30,991 bases of DNA. Source: Parasitella parasitica (lineage: Eukaryota; Mucoromycota; Mucoromycetes; Mucorales; Mucoraceae). The position numbers and the translations under genes were made by a program. Of the stretch, positions 9,092-19,178 are shown in pieces. The stretch is from assembly GCA_025201805.1 (NCBI GenBank), contig MU619391.1, forward strand, positions 25,902-56,892, in the 5' to 3' direction. A model generated the notes under the pieces. The model did not search any database and was not told where the DNA came from. It saw only the letters and a list, made by a program, of their open reading frames with translations. Every line of letters begins with the position of its first letter. Within the stretch, counting starts at the first letter, position 1.

Positions 9092-11060
9092 ATGTTGAGA
9101 GCCTCTAGATTGTGCAGCAATGGTGCTGTACGTTCAAAATTAGTACATGACTCACGACTGGCAGGATCCACCATCCTCAAGGTAGGGCCCCATACATACT
9201 TATGTGTATATATGTATATATGTATATATGTATATATGTATATATATATATATATTAGTGGATGATGAATTAACGTAAAATTCAGCGCCTTGAAAGTACG
9301 GCTGCTAGCGAGACAGTAGTTGAAAAGAAATCTGGATCGATTTCAAGTAAACTTTTCGGCTTAACTATTGTATTGGGTGCAGCATACGGTGGAGCAACAT
9401 ATTACGCCTTACAAGACCCTGAATTTCGCCGCCATTTCACTGAATATGTACCTGGTGCCGAAGAAACCATAAGATTCGTACGAGATTTGCAAAAGAACCA
9501 AGATTTATCTAAAGGAACTAGTGATTGGAAACAACAAGTTGAAGAATATGCCAACACAGCCAGATCGTACGGCAGCAAAATCCAAGAAACCACTACAGAC
9601 GCTATTGATTACGCTAGTGACGCATATCACGCCTTGACTGGGCAAAAAGAAGCGCTCAAGTCGCCATCGCAAGGCAATAAAGCAACTGCCAGCGAGATAG
9701 TCGCTGTCAAAGTCAATGAAAAGCCTTCGTTGATCCCAGTTCCTCCTACTACCCACACAACAACCACAGCTAAACTCACCACCGACAAAACCGCTCAACC
9801 TGCGATTGTCAATGTCTCTATCGAAAAGCCTGAGCCTATCATTGTTAACCCAATTCGCTCTAACAACAACGTTGTTTGTGAGCTCACTCAAATCGTTACT
9901 GAATTAGCCTCCATTTTGAACGAAGCTGGCTTGTCTGCCTTGGGACGCACCATCATCAAAGAGGCTGAAACCAAGATCAGTCAACTCAACGGTGGGTTTG
10001 AAGCATTAAGCGCTGAGGAAGCTGCTATTCTAAAGTCGCTCAAAGCATTGCGTGCTCAAGGCGATCAGTTAGAAGGAAGCCTAGAGAAATACCATGTCGA
10101 AGCCAAGCAAGCTATTCACAAGTCTCAGATCGACACTGCCGCCACTATCGTTGCTCGTGAAGCGCAATTGAAGAATCAGTTTGAGCAGACTCGTGCAGAG
10201 ATGAAAACAAGCTTTGCGCAACAATTGGCATCTGATTTACACGCTCAGAAAGAGCGTTTAGAAAGGGCCCGTGATAATGCACTTGTACAACAAGCGCAGG
10301 AGCTGCAACGAGGATTTGTCAACCAAGTTAAATTGCTGGTTGAACAAGAGCGGGCAGGTCGCTTGGCTAAATTGGATGTCATTGACAAGCGTTTCCAAGC
10401 TTTGTCAGCATATGCCACTCAAAATGCTCAACAATTAGATGCATCACGTCAAAACCACGTCATTCACGTTGCCATTGATGCCTTGGCTGATGTGCTTGAC
10501 CAACCTCGTCAAGAGCCATTTGCAGACGAATTGCAAGCTTTGAGCCACAATGCCAAACAAGATAAACTCATTCAAACCGTCTTGAGCGTCGTTTCTCCAG
10601 ATGTGGCCAAGCAAGGTGTCAGCACCATTAGCGAATTGTCGACTCGTTTTGCCAGTGTCTCGGATGAAATCCGCCAAGTGGCGCTTGTTCCTGAAGACGG
10701 CGGATTTGGGTCACACATTATCAGTTTTGTCATGTCCTGGCTCATGTTTAAGAAGGAGGGTTTGGTTCAAGGCGACGATGTGGAGTCTGTTTTGGCACGT
10801 ACAGATTTTTACTTGAAGAGAGATAACCTGGAATATGCTACGCGTGAATTGAATCAACTGTCTGGATGGCCTAAAAGATTAGCCCAAGACTGGATTCAAT
10901 CAGCTAGACGTCATTTGGAAGTGAAACAAGCATTAGAGGTAAAAAAAAGATGACCTGAGCTTTGAACGCCAACTAGACATCAATTTTAACCTTTTTTTTT
11001 TATGTGCAAATGTAGGTAGCAGAAACACAGGCTGTTCTATTGAGTCTCTTGGAAGTTTAG
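9092..11060 (+). CDS. MIC60: MICOS complex subunit Mic60 (mitofilin)
   Basis: Three exons: 9092-9181, 9286-10938 and 11016-11060, giving 595 residues, normal for the family. The first exon encodes a presequence (MLRASRLCSNGAVRSKLVHD). A single membrane span follows at about residues 53-71 (LFGLTIVLGAAYGGATYYAL), then a Thr/Pro/Lys-rich linker, a long coiled coil (about 200-350), and the conserved mitofilin domain with FGSHIISFVMSWLMFKKEGL and LARTDFYLKRDNLEYATREL. The small last exon restores the family ending, EVKQALEVAETQAVLLSLLE. Mic60 is an inner-membrane protein that forms crista junctions and contacts the outer membrane. Intron 1 carries a TATATATG microsatellite. The start is the only ATG giving a presequence in frame. 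Confidence 0.95.
9205..9256. repeat. TATATATG / TA microsatellite in Mic60 intron 1
   Basis: Tandem 8-mer units (TATATATG type) followed by a plain TA run within the 104-nt first intron of Mic60. Likely variable in length between strains. Confidence 0.85.
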
Positions 11061-11279
11061 ATTTGTTATATTTATATTGTTACTATACTATTGCACGCAA
11101 TAAAAAAAGAAAATTACTGTAATATGCAAATTTTACATGGGATTTTTTTTGGCATGAATTGACCGAAACATCTCTCTCTCACCCCAAATCGTTTAGTTTA
11201 AAAAAGAAATGCATAAAATCAACAAAACTATACGTTTTTTTTTTTCTCTTTTTTTATCATCTAGATACTGCAATTCAAC

Positions 11280-12881
11280 ATGCCAGATTCAACAGCTACT
11301 GCCAAACTCAAAAAAGACGTGGATAACCGCATGAAAGGTGGAGTGACCATCATTGTTCTGGGTGCTTCTGGTGATCTCGCCAAGAAAAAGACATTTCCTG
11401 CGTTGTACGCACTGTTTCGAAACAACTTTCTGCCCGAGCACGCACAAATCGTAGGCTATGCCCGCACCAAGATGGACCGGGACGAATTCCACAAGAGAGT
11501 CATTTCTCATCTCAAGTCAGACGACCCTGCCCATGATGAAAAAGTCAAGGATTTCCTCGGCATTTGCCATTATGTTGCTGGACAGTACGACCAAGAAGAA
11601 TACTGGGAGAAACTCGACAAATATGTCACAGATTTGGAGAACAAGGAATCGCTCGAGAAGGAGCAAAAGAATCGTATCTTTTATATGGCGTTGCCTCCAT
11701 CTGTCTTTGTGCCTGTGGCTTCGGGTCTGAGAAAGCATGTCTACGGCAAAGAAGCCACCACCTCGGTGGTCATTGAAAAGCCGTTTGGAAAAGACCTCGA
11801 GAGCTGCAAAGCCTTGCTCGAGGACATTAAGCGATTGTTTAAGGAGGAAGAGGTGTATCGCATTGACCATTATTTGGGCAAGGAACTGGCCAAGAACATC
11901 ATGTCTGTTCGATTTTCCAACATGATATTCAGTCCATTGTGGAATGCTACCCATATTGACTCTATTCAAATCACTCTTAAGGAAAAAATCGGCACGGAGG
12001 GTCGTGGAGGTTACTTTAACGAGTTTGGCATCATTCGTGATGTAATGCAAAACCGTAAGTTGTTGTATCGAAAACCTTTATTTGTGATGTAAATGATATG
12101 TGCTGATTCGAGTTTTTCTACAACTGCAGATTTATTGCAGCTCATGTCGCTTGTTGCCATGGAACGCCCGATTTCCCGGGATTCTGAATCAATCCGTGAT
12201 GAAAAGGTCAAAGTCTTGCGTTGTGTCAAGCCGATTACAGTCGAGGACTCTCTCTTGGGACAGTTTGTCAAGAATAGTGACAAGCCAGGTTATCTTGACG
12301 ACGAAAGTGTACCTAAAGACAGTTTATGTGCTACGTTTGCGGCTCTCGTGCTTTGGGTCGACAACGAACGCTGGGCAAATGTGCCTTTCATCCTCAAAGC
12401 AGGCAAGGCTTTAGATACTGCAAAGGTAGACATTCGCATTCAGTTCAAAAAGTTACCTGGCAGCCTGTTCTGTAATGTACCACGAAATGAGCTTGTTTTC
12501 AGAGTTCAGCCTGGAGAAGCCATGTACATGAAATTCAACAACAAATCGCCTGGTTTCTCTGATGAAACAATGATTACCGAGTTGGATCTCACGTATGAAA
12601 ATCGCTACAAGAATCTCAAGATACCTGAGGCTTACGAGACATTGATTTTGGATGTGATGCGCGGAGACCATTCAAACTTTGTCCGAGACGATGAACTAGT
12701 CGCCGCCTGGCGCATCTTTACGCCTCTTTTGCACCGCATCGAAACCGATAAAATCAAACCCGAGCCTTACCCTTATGGCTCTCGAGGACCTGACAAATTG
12801 GACGAATTTGTAAAGAAATATGGCGTTGAGCGATTGGCTCACGAGACCTATCAATGGCCATTACAGAAACTTGAAGATTAA
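11280..12881 (+). CDS. ZWF1: Glucose-6-phosphate 1-dehydrogenase
   Basis: Two exons, 11280-12054 and 12130-12881, give 508 residues, the usual length. Motifs: the NADP-binding GASGDLAKK (residues 28-36), EKPFG (166-170), and the active-site RIDHYLGKE (194-202, catalytic His197). The join gives NHLLQLMSLVAMERP, a family signature, confirming the intron. The C-terminal half has FKKLPGSLFCNVPRNELVFR and ends in the usual YQWPL segment. It oxidises glucose-6-phosphate to 6-phosphogluconolactone with NADP+, the first and rate-controlling step of the oxidative pentose phosphate pathway, in the cytosol. Upstream is a pyrimidine tract ending ATCTAG just before the ATG, which could be a 5'UTR intron acceptor. 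Confidence 0.98.
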
Positions 12882-13234
12882 AGGGGAAAAAAAAAAACAT
12901 CTATGGTCATAAAATAAACTATTTTCAAACCAATGGTACGGCAGCCATATCCAAGATAGGACGGCAATGATTGTTTGATTTGGCAATACACATGGAACAT
13001 GATGGATGAAAAATCTTGAAATTCAGTGCATTGGATTGGCTGCGCGCCAGTACTTGACATATGTTGAGCAATTATGGGAAAAAAAGGGGGGGGGGGAAGA
13101 GGAGTCAAAAGTTGAAAAAAACGAAAGTGTTCCTCTTTCCCGCTGCGTTTTGTCTTCAGTAATATGAAGAGATTTTAAATATCCAATTCCCTTTCAGCTT
13201 CTTTCTTTTCTCGACAACTACACACAAAATAAAC
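12882..13234. other. Intergenic: G6PD 3' end and PAS-gene promoter
   Basis: About 350 bp containing a run of ten G residues (13086-13095) followed by a purine-rich stretch, and a pyrimidine-rich leader just before the ATG at 13235. No gene seen. Confidence 0.65.
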
Positions 13235-14029
13235 ATGAGGAACAATTGGATTACGATTTGGGACAATACACAAGAGGCAAGGTTGATGTATGTTTCCGAA
13301 AGCGTAACTGACCATTTAGGCTGGGAGCCCGAAGAAATCATTGGAAGAGGAGGCTATGATTTATTCCATCCTGGAGACCGCGACAGTCTGCGAAAAGTCC
13401 ATTTAACAAATGTTTGCAATCAAAAGATGTCTTCAATGGTATCTTATCGTGCGCTGACCAAAAGTGGCTCTGCTATCCAAGTGGAAACCATATTGCACTA
13501 CTGCCAGGATGTTCTTATTGGGTCGAACTATGTGTACGATGAAGATTCCCTAGACCACAAGGTGCGAGCAAACTCAGTCGATGAAGTCTTTGTGTGCTTG
13601 CCAGATGGTAGCCTTCAACTTGCTGGTGCTTGGAATGACAGACAAGAACATGTGCAAAATGCCATGGATACGGACAGCTTTTCCGCTGTGCGATCGCAAG
13701 AAGATCGATTTTGTTTGATTCTGAATAGATTCTCGGAATTGCTGAATATCGTCTACGTTTCGAGACTAGCCGCAGACCTCGTTTCATTAGATACAGCAGC
13801 AGCAATTGGCACGCCTCTCTATCAGTACGTCCAACAAAAAGATGTGCTTTCACTAAAGTCGCAGTTACGCTTGGCCAAGGAACATGGGATGGTTGTTAGA
13901 CTTCGATTTGACTGGATAATAGATTCTGAAAAAGGCCTTTCTGAACCAGTGGAGGCCATTGCAAGCAGCACAGGCGATGGGATAGTTATGGTGCTGCGTT
14001 TATCCCCGCGATTCTTCGTAAATGAATGA
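13235..14029 (+). CDS. PAS-domain protein with two PAS-like folds (sensor-like)
   Basis: Single exon, 264 residues. The N terminus is a PAS domain of the PAS_3 kind: WDNTQEARLMYVSESVTDHL, GWEPEEIIGRGGYDLFHPGD. A second PAS-like region (about residues 155-245) contains LNIVYVSRLAADLVSLDTAA and IGTPLYQYVQQKDVLSLKSQ. The order resembles the PAS region of White-Collar-1 or bHLH-PAS-like proteins, but the LOV photoreceptor Cys motif (GxNCRFLQ) is not present and there is no GATA finger, bHLH or kinase domain. It probably acts through protein-protein interaction or ligand sensing in a signalling complex. The start gives a PAS fold from the very first residues, so an upstream exon cannot be ruled out. 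Confidence 0.82.
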   Translation: MRNNWITIWDNTQEARLMYVSESVTDHLGWEPEEIIGRGGYDLFHPGDRDSLRKVHLTNVCNQKMSSMVSYRALTKSGSAIQVETILHYCQDVLIGSNYVYDEDSLDHKVRANSVDEVFVCLPDGSLQLAGAWNDRQEHVQNAMDTDSFSAVRSQEDRFCLILNRFSELLNIVYVSRLAADLVSLDTAAAIGTPLYQYVQQKDVLSLKSQLRLAKEHGMVVRLRFDWIIDSEKGLSEPVEAIASSTGDGIVMVLRLSPRFFVNE

Positions 14030-15101
14030 ATCATATTCACCTCTACATTACATTTATATACATATACACATATGATACTACACACATCAAAAGTCAGAAA
14101 TAAAATACCAATTTAATGCACATTTCGTGTTCTTTATTCACATGTGGAACAAAACAATTTGGGGTGTTTGCAGTACGCTACAAACAAGACAACATCAAAG
14201 GTTATTTGATCGCATGCATGTGTGTACTCAATATATATAACAGACAAAGCAGACAATGTAACATCTCTTGAATGCCTATGAAATACATACGTATAGATGT
14301 GTCGCATAACATCTTCCAAGTAAACGTGCCTGAATGAATTATGAGAGGCTCTATGGGTTGCATGTGGGTGGAAAACAAGTACTTTGCGGCAACTTTTTCT
14401 TTTTTCAGACCTATTATCTCACACCAACAGCGTTGCAATCCTGCGCTTAAGAGATTCTTCAAAGAGGGTTTCTGATCATATACATGGTAATGAGAAAAAA
14501 AAAAAAGGTACTATCTAAGGCTGGATATTAAACATTATGTACCATAATACAATATATACCAATATATAAAGCCATCTTGTGTACAAGCAATACAAATTGA
14601 ATATGCGTGTTGCTATAAAGTAATCATTTTCAAAATAAAGCATGCACTCTCAATAGGTTTGGTAAGCAAACAACGCAATTACAACAATGTGATTGTCATG
14701 ACAATATCACTTCAACTTTTGTCATGTAGATTATAATTGCAATGTATTGCCCCACATTTGGTGATGCTGACTGTTCGTTGTCATTGAATGATGCTCTCAC
14801 ATTTAGCACTGTCGCCCTATGCATATATACAATACGTATGTCATAAGGCTTCCCATTTGTATCTCAAGAACAGGATCCGGGGTCTGGCAAGTCGAGCCTC
14901 CAAAGAAGTGTTTTGAAAGGATCACAAGACATCAAATTTCTTATTTTGATAGATCAAATCAAATTTTCCTGTATAATAGATAGACCTCTTACGATTGAGC
15001 CATTTATCACGGTACTTGCATGCAAAATACGATTAAAAAGAGTAGCAGCTGTTCTTGCTGAACGGCTCTCTCCTCTCCCTTTATCTTTAATATACAAAAC
15101 C
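14030..15101. other. Intergenic, AT-rich
   Basis: About 1.07 kb. An AATAAA-like signal follows the PAS gene (near 14099). An open minus-strand stretch of 86 codons (14202-14462) and a plus-strand extension in frame with the next gene (from about 14870) have no recognised similarity. The end must hold the promoter of the 90-residue protein; TATAATAG at 14971-14978 is a candidate TATA element. Confidence 0.55.
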
Positions 15102-15374
15102 ATGCCACGAACAACTCAATATATCATTGACATGTCGATTCAATATTCACTTGTGCTTGTTACGGCTTTTGCAGCCTTTCCTATTATACTAAAAGCTGAA
15201 GGCTGGTCTCCAATCGCATCGTTCTGCACATTTGTTTTCCTGCAATGGTTCTTTCTTCGAACCGAGTTGCAAACCTTTGGAAGGGTCACTTATTCTTTAT
15301 CAGTAGCAGCTCTGGGGTATAAAGTTGTTGGCTTTTACAGCGTTTATTCCTTCCAAATCGAAGAATTCCGTTAA
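15102..15374 (+). CDS. Small membrane protein of 90 residues, unknown function
   Basis: The ATG at 15102 begins a 90-residue frame that is almost entirely hydrophobic: SIQYSLVLVTAFAAFPIILK, then SFCTFVFLQWFFLRTELQTF, then SLSVAALGYKVVGFYSVYSF. Three membrane segments are likely, with a short acidic tail (IEEFR). The frame is open for at least 63 codons upstream without hydrophobic pattern, so the start could be further 5', but the ATG at 15102 follows a pyrimidine-rich leader and gives a compact protein. I do not recognise a family. It stands alone in a gene-poor stretch. Confidence 0.55.
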   Translation: MPRTTQYIIDMSIQYSLVLVTAFAAFPIILKAEGWSPIASFCTFVFLQWFFLRTELQTFGRVTYSLSVAALGYKVVGFYSVYSFQIEEFR

Positions 15375-16421
15375 AGCGACTAAAATATATACACAACACA
15401 TAGCAATGTAAAATGTCAAACTCTTGTATACAATTTACAGTAGTGCATTACTTTTGTAGATTTTTACACTCGTGAAACTCCTAATTTTTTTGATTCAACA
15501 TTTCATTCCTTTTCACCAAACTATATGTAAACCTATGCAAATAAAACACACAAGCTCATGTCCGGGGAACAACATTTATAGCTTCAAATATGCACGTTCA
15601 ACGATCAACACGTTTAGGTATGACTTTTCATTCATATGCTCACTATCAATACATCAGAATTTCTCAACCGTATTAGCTATCATATACCTAGCAGTTTTTA
15701 TGTAGTCTAATTGTTCAAGATGCAAAGATATATAATAAATGCAAGAGGTATTTATGTGTACAGACCCATTCTAGACAATCTTGCTCTTTACAATATATTT
15801 TTTCTAAGAAAAAAAAAAAAAAAGCGACTTTTCGTTGATTTCTTTGGCTATCGATTTGCAATTGACAACGAAAGGCATCTAACAACAGCTATAGACGGAC
15901 AAACTCTTCACCCGTACCGATGATATACTGTATTTTCTGTGAATACAGCCGCCAATGCTCGAAATATGTTATGTCGATAATCACGTTTTTAATGCATGTT
16001 ACTCCATTACGAATCCCGAACCTTATTTTCGCAAGCTTCTCGGTGTAGTAGCTACTTGCAGCGTATGCAATGTACACCAATTTACCATAGTTGCCATCAA
16101 GATTAATTGAAAGCTCCAGATTTGAACGACATGTCTAAAAAAAAAAAAAAAACGCTGAGCTCTGTTCCTGAAAAGCGTTCCTTTACACTTATTTGACAAA
16201 AATGCTCGTTTTATATAATTCGTGTATACCATGCATCTTGATGAATACAACATACATCATGTTGCATGTTCATGTACCAACTTATTAAACACGCACGTAG
16301 TAAAGTAATCGAGGATCATGTTGTTTTATATATATCTTGTTTAATAAAAGTATACAAACTTCACAGAAGACTATCTGATATGTCATGATAATATGCTTTT
16401 ATTTTTGTATACAATCAAACT
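15375..16421. other. Intergenic, gene-poor; one exon-like minus-strand stretch
   Basis: About 1.05 kb of AT-rich sequence with long A/T runs. A minus-strand open stretch from about 16132 to 15890 follows a long pyrimidine run ending TAG, as an exon after a splice acceptor would, but no partner exons could be joined. No other supported feature. Confidence 0.5.
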
Positions 16422-16922
16422 TTAATTCTTTTTTTTTCTACCTGGATGCGGGGCGCCTTCAACAATACGTCTTTCCAGTAAAAACTGACTCTCCGAAGAA
16501 GTGACCAACTTGTCAATCATATTAGCCATACAATAACCACCCAGATTTGCTTGCCAAAAGTAGAAATCATTGATTAGTTTCCCATCTGAATATAGTTTTT
16601 CAAGATCTCGCTGATGCTTCATGGTAAGCGGATGGAAATTCTCTTCTTTTATGACGCCCCACTCCGGATGACACTCCTTGAATGGCTGTTGTTGTTGTTG
16701 TTGTTGCTGTTGTTGCTGTTGTTGCTGTTGTTGTTGTTGATGATGCTGATGGTGTTGATGATGTTGATGATGGTGTTGTTGCTGTTGCTGCTGCTGTTGT
16801 TGCTGATATTGATCTTCGGACCAGCCCGCCAGTGCCGCCGCTAAACCCCCAATATTGCCGTTGGTAGTGTTAGCAGTGTTGTACATGTAATTATCTCGAT
16901 CTTGGTCTTGCGGTTGATACAT
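16422..16922 (-). CDS. Gln/His-rich protein with a compact C-terminal domain, unknown
   Basis: Single exon of 166 residues. The N terminus (MYQPQDQDRDNYMYNTANTT) leads into a short Gly/Ala segment, then a Gln tract with His insertions (about residues 39-79; codons CAG, CAA, CAC and CAT). The C-terminal 85 residues look globular: HPEWGVIKEENFHPLTMKHQ, RDLEKLYSDGKLINDFYFWQ, ANLGGYCMANMIDKLVTSSE, ending in a basic GRKKKN tail. I do not recognise the fold. The low-complexity tract suggests a nuclear or condensate-associated protein, but that is inference only. An alternative splice at the last codons (CCAG/GTAGAA) is possible but would make an implausibly short intron. Confidence 0.6.
   Translation of the reverse strand: MYQPQDQDRDNYMYNTANTTNGNIGGLAAALAGWSEDQYQQQQQQQQQQHHHQHHQHHQHHQQQQQQQQQQQQQQQQQQPFKECHPEWGVIKEENFHPLTMKHQRDLEKLYSDGKLINDFYFWQANLGGYCMANMIDKLVTSSESQFLLERRIVEGAPHPGRKKKN
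16685..16806. repeat. CAN trinucleotide tract (polyQ/polyH)
   Basis: Interrupted TTG/CTG/GTG/ATG triplets on the plus strand encode a Gln tract with His clusters in the minus-strand gene 16422-16922. Confidence 0.9.
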
Positions 16923-17160
16923 CTTGTTCTATAAGGCAGCGGGAAGCAAAAAAGAAGAAGAAAGATAAAAGAGAATAAAGAAAACAAGAAAAATGCCAAG
17001 GTTATATGTATGATTTTGTTGCGTGAAAAGTAAATTAGAGGGCATGAATCTAACCTGACGACAGAGCCATCATCGCCCCTTCCCTGTATATTAAGTTTAT
17101 GCGTCATAATTGTAAGTTTCCTTGTATTTTGCAAATCCCATTTTATCTTCTTCTTTAACA

Positions 17161-17613
17161 TCATGTCGTTGCCTCATGCATAAGATTAGCCACCTTTCTC
17201 GATATGAAATGAATAATGCTCATATGAGCAAAATCCTCGGCTTGCATGCTAAAGTAGATACGATACAGGACAAACATAATCCACACGATGCTGAGGGTAT
17301 ATACAGCTAGTTTGGGAGTACTCATAGCTGACATTTTTGAATCGGTTACAAATTGACGCGCTTTTTGCTTGTGTGTTTGTTGTTGTGGTCGATGTGGCCT
17401 TCTACACTTTACTGTCGTTGTGGTCTCTGTAGGCTGGTATCCTGTAGTTTTGCTGCTTTTATCTTTTTTGTCACTAAACATGCCGAGTAATGTTACATTC
17501 CGCCGTTCCTTGCTTGATCGCGTACTTGCTGCCGATGCAACGGACGTAGGTAAATGTCGACGTTGACGAGAAGGGCGTTTCCCCATATCAAGTATAGATT
17601 CCTGCTCATCCAT
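17161..17613 (-). CDS. Single-span C-terminal membrane protein, unknown function
   Basis: Start taken at the ATG at 17613 (150 residues). An in-frame ATG further upstream (17769) would add a low-complexity leader and is less likely, because a TATA-like TTTAAATAG (17694-17702) lies between the two. Residues 1-100 are basic, Ser/Thr-rich and probably disordered and cytosolic (GKRPSRQRRHLPTSVASAAS). A single membrane segment follows at about 102-121 (LAVYTLSIVWIMFVLYRIYF), then a 28-residue tail with amphipathic character (HMSIIHFISRKVANLM). No signal peptide. This suggests a signal-anchor or near-tail-anchored protein of the ER or another organelle. Family not recognised. Confidence 0.6.
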   Translation of the reverse strand: MDEQESILDMGKRPSRQRRHLPTSVASAASTRSSKERRNVTLLGMFSDKKDKSSKTTGYQPTETTTTVKCRRPHRPQQQTHKQKARQFVTDSKMSAMSTPKLAVYTLSIVWIMFVLYRIYFSMQAEDFAHMSIIHFISRKVANLMHEATT

Positions 17614-18860
17614 TATACAGTGTGTGTCAAAACAAAACAAAAAAAAAAAGACTAAAAAAGAAAGGGGGGCGAGCGAAGAGGAAACCCCACATCTATTTAA
17701 ATCCGGAGCCGAGCATGTCCCACCGTTGTTTACTTTTTGTAAGCAGTGCGTGTTCATTCTATCATACAAGAATTACTACGGCGTCGCAGGCAGATGGGCG
17801 CAATTTAGTGCTGTGAAAGCATGAGTTTTGCGTCGAGTTCTCCCTAAAGAATGACGATAATATTTGGTTGTTCGTGGAGAGATGAGCATACCAACCATAT
17901 ATTGCAGGTACAACTCCTATTAGAAGCATCCAGAATGTCTATAAGCTATTAGACATCAAGATGATGTAAACAATTGTCCTGTATCCTTTTTATTCCATTA
18001 GCCGTAAATCCTTTGAGACTCTCATCATTATTATTGATAGGAATGTCAATGATCTTGAACACTTGAGGCATTCATGCCAAAATTGGTTCTGCAGAACTTG
18101 ATTATTTTAACCAACGACTAGTTTTGTTTTTCATTCAAACAGCTGCAATGCTTGGAATCTTGCAAAGAAATACTGAACTGCTGGATGCGGATACATAACA
18201 TTGCATTCATGTATATATTTTTTTTTACACAAATCCAAAAAAAAAAGTCTATCTCTAAAGCATGTTGGTTCATATGGCACAACAAGCTGCTATGAAAATC
18301 TTCTATGATATATTATACCGTATTCATCCATCGATCTTCCTGACAAGTGACGCCAAATGTCCGCCTTTTTAACGGGGGAGAGGGGGTGCACTTTTCATGC
18401 ATAGATTTACGGCAAGTTTAATAAAGTAGCACCGTGTTTAAACATCAAGCTAGACGCGCTAGAATGGCAATCAATGTGGATCGTACATGTGGTTTACACA
18501 AATAATGGATGTCTGACCAATAAATTGGGAAGTTTGATCCGGGCTGCCAGCAAGAAGGCGCACACAAGAAGCTTGTCTAGAAATTTAGTAATTGAAAGTT
18601 TTTTATTTGTTTGTTGTTGTTTCTTAGAAGAGGAGTCGACATGTGTAAATAAAAGGAAAACTTTTGATATCAAAGGCAGAAAAAGAAGAAATCAAGGCAT
18701 ATATGCGATGGGAAGGAGAACAAAAAAAAAAAAAAAAAAAAAAAGAGGTTGGTGGATGCATAGAGTTGCCGTTGCTTGTTTAGATGTTGGATAGAGCATA
18801 AGATGTGTTTACTGCTGTTGTTAAGAGAAAAGGAGCGTGTAGTGATTCACTGGATTGATT
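17614..18860. other. Intergenic, no gene seen
   Basis: About 1.25 kb of AT-rich sequence with a run of A residues at about 18723-18744 and several small open stretches without recognisable content. A plus-strand open frame at 18474-18794 is mainly Lys/Arg from the A-run and is not accepted as a gene. Confidence 0.55.
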
Positions 18861-19043
18861 TTACTTTAAAAAAGCGCACTGCTTGGGCGAATGGCCATAT
18901 TTTCCACACCAGGTGCTAATGAAAAGGTTCAGTACATGTGCCAGACACTTTTGTATCATGTAATTAACTTACCATTGACCGCCATCTAAATTCAATGGCT
19001 TAACAGTTAAAGTTACGTTGGCTTCGTGATTATGATCTTCCAT
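18861..19043 (-). CDS. 41-residue CCHC zinc-knuckle microprotein
   Basis: Two minus-strand exons, 19043-18973 and 18915-18861, joined across a 57-nt intron (donor GTAAGT, acceptor CATTAG). The first exon gives MEDHNHEANVTLTVKPLNLD; the join creates the first Cys of C-T-W-C-G-K-Y-G-H-S-P-K-Q-C, an exact CX2CX4HX4C zinc knuckle, followed by AFLK and a stop. Neither exon is long enough to be noticed alone; the exact restoration of the knuckle across the intron is the main evidence. A TATATAAA-type TATA box lies about 65 bp upstream. CCHC knuckles bind single-stranded RNA or DNA in the families where they are known. It is possible that GTAAAA at the end of exon 2 is a further donor and that the protein is longer. 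Confidence 0.62.
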
Positions 19044-19107
19044 TTTTTTAATGAATTGAGTAGAAGCAGAAAGTAAAGAAGCAAAATAAAGAGCCATATT
19101 GTCCATG

Positions 19108-19116
19108 TTTATATAG
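19108..19116 (-). promoter_or_regulatory. TATA box for the zinc-knuckle microprotein
   Basis: CTATATAAA on the minus strand, about 65 bp before the ATG at 19043, inside the short divergent region shared with the 38-residue frame at 19179. Confidence 0.6.
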
Positions 19117-19178
19117 ACGCAGAACCCAATCATTTACATATGGCTATTTTTAAGGAGACACCTCATCATCACTCAAAG

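Noticed and set aside
9505-9891. Minus-strand open frame of 128 codons in Mic60
   Set aside because: Antisense shadow of the Mic60 linker and coiled-coil region, with no protein-like pattern.
11517-12050. Long minus-strand open frame (177 codons) within the G6PD gene
   Set aside because: It is fully antisense to a secure G6PD exon and has no recognisable domain; the openness follows from the codon use of the plus strand.
14202-14462. Minus-strand frame of 86 codons downstream of the PAS gene
   Set aside because: No start context, promoter or recognised similarity; AT-rich chance frame is more likely.
14870-14935. A GSGKSS-like P-loop string upstream of and in frame with the 90-residue membrane protein
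   Set aside because: No Walker B, no further NTPase sequence and no start codon; taken as chance.
18474-18794. Plus-strand frame of 106 codons with a poly-Lys end
   Set aside because: Much of it comes from A-runs and it has no recognisable content; the real gene nearby is the minus-strand zinc-knuckle gene.
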